Positions 7,581 to 9,480 of a stretch of DNA of 9,480 nucleotides are shown here, in pieces. Position numbers and translations under genes: made by a program. Location of the stretch: NCBI GenBank assembly GCA_002413325.1, contig DHWT01000119.1, positions 1 to 9,480 of the forward strand, given 5' to 3'. Numbering within the stretch: position 1 is the first letter of the stretch; the number at the start of each line of letters is the position of its first letter. The notes under the pieces are model-generated. The model saw nothing but the letters and a program-made list of their open reading frames with translations, did not search any database and was not told the DNA's origin. Origin of the DNA: Chitinophagaceae bacterium UBA5175. GTDB taxonomy: Bacteria > Bacteroidota > Bacteroidia > Chitinophagales > Chitinophagaceae.

Positions 7581-7588
7581 TACCTTTG
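7581..7588 (+). promoter_or_regulatory. Bacteroidota -7 promoter element for the NlpC/P60 gene
   Basis: TACCTTTG matches the TAnnTTTG consensus exactly, 24 bases before the chosen ATG at 7613. A -33 TTG is not obvious at the expected distance. The rest of the 7430-7612 gap is A/T-rich apart from a small G/C-rich imperfect inverted repeat around 7540-7556. The dnaE side shows only a one-mismatch TTTCTTTG on the minus strand. The element helps decide the NlpC/P60 start, because the longer open frame would place the promoter inside the gene. Confidence 0.55.
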
Positions 7589-7612
7589 GGCGTTCGAGAT
7601 CTAAACAATGAA

Positions 7613-8293
7613 ATGAAAAATCAGTTCATTTTACTGCTGCTTCTGATTAACCTGTCTGCCTGCGAAGTGTTCCGTCCGGCAACCCGCCGTACGGACAATT
7701 TGTCTGCCGGAACGAATGACCAGACATCCGGGAACCAGTCAGAGCTTAGTTTTATCCGGAATATTTCCACTGAACCCACCGGATCTGAAATTAAAACAGC
7801 AGATAGGTCGCCTTATAAAACGGTTTCATCCGGGACAGGTATTTCAACAGAAAACGAGCCGTACGATCCATTACAATTCAAATTTGCCATACTAACGAAT
7901 AGTCCGGTAGAGGAACTGACTAACCGGCGTTTGCTCGCTTTTATGGATAAGTGGTATGGGGTTCCCTACCATTGGGGAGGTAACAGTAAGGATGGAATCG
8001 ACTGTTCTGCTTTTACCTGCCAGCTGGTTTCGGATGTTTACCATGTGAACCAGCTTCCGCGTATGAGCGCCGACCAATATAAAGCCACCCGGCGGGTACC
8101 CAAAAAGGATCTAAGGGAAGGTGACCTGGTTTTTTTTCACACCATGGGCAGGGGTCAGCGTGTTACACATGTGGGTGTTTACTTATATAATAACCGGTTC
8201 GTGCATGCCTCTATTGCCGGAGTGGAGATCAGCGACCTGGGCCAGGGCTATTATTTTCATCATTATGTGGGTGCCGGCCGTGTCATAGAATAG
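7613..8293 (+). CDS. NlpC/P60 family peptidoglycan endopeptidase, lipoprotein (Spr/MepS-like)
   Basis: A 226-residue protein. Residues 1-16 form a lipoprotein signal (MKNQFILLLLLINLSA before C17), so it is anchored in the envelope. Residues 18-95 are a polar Ser/Thr/Asn-rich linker without a recognisable domain. The C-terminal NlpC/P60 domain (about 105-226) has YGVPYHWGGNSKDGIDCSAF with catalytic Cys131, THVGVYL with His187, and FVHAS with His198 as the third polar residue. The family cuts gamma-D-Glu/diaminopimelate or related bonds in stem or cross-linking peptides, and Spr/MepS-type members help open the wall for growth. The ATG at 7613 is chosen because the signal peptide begins there and a TAnnTTTG element lies just upstream; the open frame back to 7535 adds 26 residues that would bury the signal. 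It stands alone between divergent dnaE and downstream groES. Confidence 0.93.
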   Translation: MKNQFILLLLLINLSACEVFRPATRRTDNLSAGTNDQTSGNQSELSFIRNISTEPTGSEIKTADRSPYKTVSSGTGISTENEPYDPLQFKFAILTNSPVEELTNRRLLAFMDKWYGVPYHWGGNSKDGIDCSAFTCQLVSDVYHVNQLPRMSADQYKATRRVPKKDLREGDLVFFHTMGRGQRVTHVGVYLYNNRFVHASIAGVEISDLGQGYYFHHYVGAGRVIE

Positions 8294-8318
8294 TGACGGT
8301 CTTGCAAGAATCCTGTCA
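8294..8318. promoter_or_regulatory. TGAC...GTCA inverted half-sites upstream of groES (possible operator)
   Basis: TGAC at 8294-8297 and its complement GTCA at 8315-8318 flank an 8-base perfect palindrome CTTGCAAG (8301-8308), which is not centred between them. It begins one base after the NlpC/P60 stop codon. It could bind a dimeric regulator of groES or form a weak hairpin after the stop. No T run follows, so it is not a standard terminator. Confidence 0.25.
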
Positions 8319-8352
8319 TTTAGCCATTCCGATTCCTAATTCATTGTAAGAT

Positions 8353-8393
8353 AAGGGCCGAATGACTGCCAAGTCTTCCCATTTCGCCCTTTT
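8353..8393 (+). terminator. Structured element, possible terminator of the NlpC/P60 gene
   Basis: AAGGGC-c-GAA (8353-8362) pairs with TTCGCCCTT (8383-8391): nine pairs with one bulged C. Nested inside is a perfect small hairpin, GACT-gcca-AGTC (8364-8375). Four T residues (8390-8393) overlap and follow the stem. The short T run and asymmetric internal loop make terminator activity uncertain; it may instead be part of groES control. Confidence 0.35.
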
Positions 8394-8401
8394 CATCGGG
8401 A

Positions 8402-8418
8402 TTGGTACAAAATTTAGT
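8402..8418 (+). promoter_or_regulatory. Candidate groESL promoter, sigma-54-like with a degenerate -12
   Basis: TTGGTAC followed by AAAATTTAGT resembles the sigma-54 pattern YTGGCAC-N5-TTGCW: the -24 GG (8404-8405) and the spacing fit, but the -12 GC is AG. There is no TAnnTTTG match and no CIRCE (TTAGCACTC inverted repeat) anywhere in 8294-8482. If used, transcription would begin near 8428, immediately before the 8430-8445 palindrome. Confidence 0.25.
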
Positions 8419-8429
8419 GTTACTTAGCT

Positions 8430-8445
8430 GCCCCTTCTGAAGGGC
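8430..8445. promoter_or_regulatory. Short palindrome in the groES leader
   Basis: GCCCCTTCTGAAGGGC folds as GCC(C)CTT / CTG / AAGGGC: six pairs with one bulged C and a three-base loop. It lies 37 bases before the groES ATG, so it could be a 5' leader hairpin or an operator. Its arms repeat the AAGGGC/GCCCTT arms of the element at 8353-8391. Confidence 0.4.
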
Positions 8446-8482
8446 ATCTTAAACTTTTCATTAAAATTAAATTGATACAGTC

Positions 8483-8776
8483 ATGGCTAAAAAGTTAGCG
8501 ATCTCACCAATCGCAGGTACCAAAAACAGAGTTTTTGTGAAACCTGCGCCAGCAGAAGAAAAAACCTCCGGTGGTATTATCATACCTGACACGGCAAAGG
8601 AAAAACCCCAGCGCGGCGAAGTCGTTGCGATCAGTGAAATAGATGAGGACGGTAAGAAGCCTGTCGTGAAGGTAGGCGACGTCGTTTTATACGGTAAATA
8701 TTCCGGCACTGAAATCAGCTTTGAAGGACAGGATTTTCTTTCCATGAGAGAGTCCGATATTATCGCGAAGTTCTAA
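8483..8776 (+). CDS. groES: Co-chaperonin GroES
   Basis: A 97-residue co-chaperonin of standard length. It forms the heptameric lid of the GroEL folding chamber in the cytoplasm. After a short N-terminal stretch comes NRVFVKPAPAEEKTSGGIIIPDTAKEK in the order expected for the family: the first beta-strand, then the mobile loop with the hydrophobic GGIII tripeptide (residues 30-34) that docks on GroEL. RGEVVAISE (44-52), VKVGDVVLYGKYSGTEI (62-78) and the final SMRESDIIAKF complete the beta-barrel. The native initiation region is A/T-rich with no strong Shine-Dalgarno sequence, as is usual in Bacteroidota. groEL follows on the same strand after 114 bases, an expected groESL pair. Upstream control is not CIRCE-type. 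Confidence 0.97.
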   Translation: MAKKLAISPIAGTKNRVFVKPAPAEEKTSGGIIIPDTAKEKPQRGEVVAISEIDEDGKKPVVKVGDVVLYGKYSGTEISFEGQDFLSMRESDIIAKF

Positions 8777-8780
8777 GACA

Positions 8781-8883
8781 AATTTGAAAGCCTGAAAATT
8801 TGGGAATTTGAGAATAAAATCAAATTTTCAGGTTTGCAGGTAAAATCTATTTTCAAATTCAAATATTCATAAATTCTCAAATT
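8781..8883. repeat. Large imperfect palindrome filling the groES-groEL spacer
   Basis: A perfect 12-base inverted repeat, CCTGAAAATTTG (8791-8802) and CAAATTTTCAGG (8821-8832), encloses an 18-base loop and extends outward with a few more pairs. A second 11-base inverted pair, AATTTGAGAAT (8805-8815) and ATTCTCAAATT (8873-8883), starts in that loop and ends just before groEL. The right half carries further CAAATT/TTCAAAT variants. Similar TTTGAAAAT/TTTGAGAAT phrases recur between genes in some Bacteroidota genomes, to my recollection, so this may be a copy of a dispersed palindromic repeat. It should be transcribed with groESL and fold as RNA. Confidence 0.8.
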
Positions 8884-8890
8884 TAATATT

Positions 8891-9480
8891 ATGGCAAAAC
8901 AACTTTTCTTCGACATCGAAGCAAGAAATAAAATGAAAAAGGGCGTGGACATTCTGGCCAACGCGGTAAAAGTTACCCTGGGTCCCAAAGGCCGCAATGT
9001 GGTAATCGAAAAGAAATTTGGCGCCCCGGTCATTACCAAGGATGGTGTGACGGTCGCAAAAGAAATTGAACTGGAAGACCTGATCGAAAACATGGGTGCC
9101 CAGATGGTGAAAGAAGTTGCCTCAAAAACGGCCGACATCGCCGGCGACGGTACCACCACGGCAACCGTGCTTGCCCAGAGCATTATCAGTGAAGGTTTGA
9201 AAAATGTTGCAGCCGGTGCCAATCCGATGGACCTGAAGCGTGGAATTGACAAAGCGGTCGTTGCCGTTGTCAATAACCTGAAAGCCCAGTCCCAGACTAT
9301 TGGAAATGACAGCAAGAAAATCCAGCAGGTAGCTTCCATTTCTGCCAACAACGATGAAACCATCGGAAAGCTGATCGCAGAAGCATTTGCAAAAGTCGGT
9401 AAGGAAGGTGTGATTACGGTTGAAGAAGCGAAGGGTACTGACACAACAGTAGATGTGGTGGAAGGTATGCAGTTCGACCG
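8891..9480 (+). CDS. groEL: Chaperonin GroEL, N-terminal part (runs off the window)
   Basis: The ATG at 8891 opens a frame with 196 full codons and no stop before the window ends, about a third of a typical 540-residue GroEL. It begins MAKQLFFDIEARNKMKKGVD, then has VKVTLGPKGRNVVIEK (27-41), ITKDGVTVAKEIELED (48-63, with Asp51 matching the ATP-site Asp of the family), DIAGDGTTTATVLAQ (82-96, nucleotide-binding with Asp86) and AGANPMDLKRGIDKAV (109-123). These are the equatorial domain; the intermediate domain starts around 137, and GVITVEEAKG-VEGMQFD marks the approach to the apical domain. The product forms the 14-subunit ATP-driven folding chamber with GroES. It is preceded by the spacer palindrome and an A/T-rich leader. 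Confidence 0.98.
   Translation, partial: MAKQLFFDIEARNKMKKGVDILANAVKVTLGPKGRNVVIEKKFGAPVITKDGVTVAKEIELEDLIENMGAQMVKEVASKTADIAGDGTTTATVLAQSIISEGLKNVAAGANPMDLKRGIDKAVVAVVNNLKAQSQTIGNDSKKIQQVASISANNDETIGKLIAEAFAKVGKEGVITVEEAKGTDTTVDVVEGMQFD

Noticed and set aside
8294..8482. Search for a CIRCE/HrcA operator upstream of groES.
   Set aside because: No TTAGCACTC or GAGTGCTAA half-site is present in the region.
8773..9444. A 223-codon open frame on the minus strand opposite groEL.
   Set aside because: Long antisense frames opposite groEL are common by-products of its codon use; the protein is low-complexity Ser/Thr/Phe-rich and its start lies in conserved groEL coding sequence.
1..9480. CRISPR arrays, tRNA/rRNA genes, insertion sequences, toxin-antitoxin or defence gene cassettes.
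   Set aside because: None is seen; the genes are housekeeping or envelope genes with intact reading frames and ordinary spacing.

Overview
The window looks like ordinary chromosome from a Bacteroidota bacterium, most likely Chitinophagales/Chitinophagaceae. The reasons are a TonB-dependent-receptor-type barrel end, a small membrane protein with a CCDC81-type HU-like N-terminus, TAnnTTTG promoter elements, A/T-rich leaders instead of strong Shine-Dalgarno sequences, lipoproteins with Bacteroidota-style lipoboxes, and close protein matches by eye to family members from that group. The placement is by pattern recognition, not by a search.

Layout. Positions 1-2300 (+) hold a closely spaced set: the 3' end of an outer-membrane barrel gene, a 206-residue HU-like/single-TM protein, and a zinc-ribbon SAM-dependent methyltransferase. 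They are separated by 18 and 35 bases, so one transcript is likely. Positions 2371-7429 (-) hold, in transcription order, dnaE (DNA polymerase III alpha), trxA (thioredoxin) and a plant-type glutaminyl cyclase lipoprotein. A clear intrinsic terminator separates trxA from the cyclase, which has its own TAnnTTTG element, and a weaker terminator follows the cyclase. From 7581 (+) come an NlpC/P60 cell-wall hydrolase lipoprotein with its own TAnnTTTG promoter element, then groES and the first 196 codons of groEL, which runs off the window.

How they fit together. The window mixes housekeeping (replication, thiol redox, chaperonin) with envelope functions (barrel, peptidoglycan hydrolase, pyroglutamate formation on exported proteins). 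There is no mobile element, CRISPR array, tRNA, rRNA or recognisable defence cassette, and I found no new multi-gene system. The most interesting material is small-scale: a large imperfect palindrome filling the groES-groEL spacer, structured DNA without CIRCE upstream of groES, a tandem 7-mer upstream of the cyclase gene, a full set of PHP metal ligands in DnaE suggesting built-in proofreading, and an HU-like protein that appears to have a membrane anchor where relatives carry a SPOR domain. No gene-free stretch exceeds 300 bases; the largest gaps are 8294-8482 and 7430-7612.
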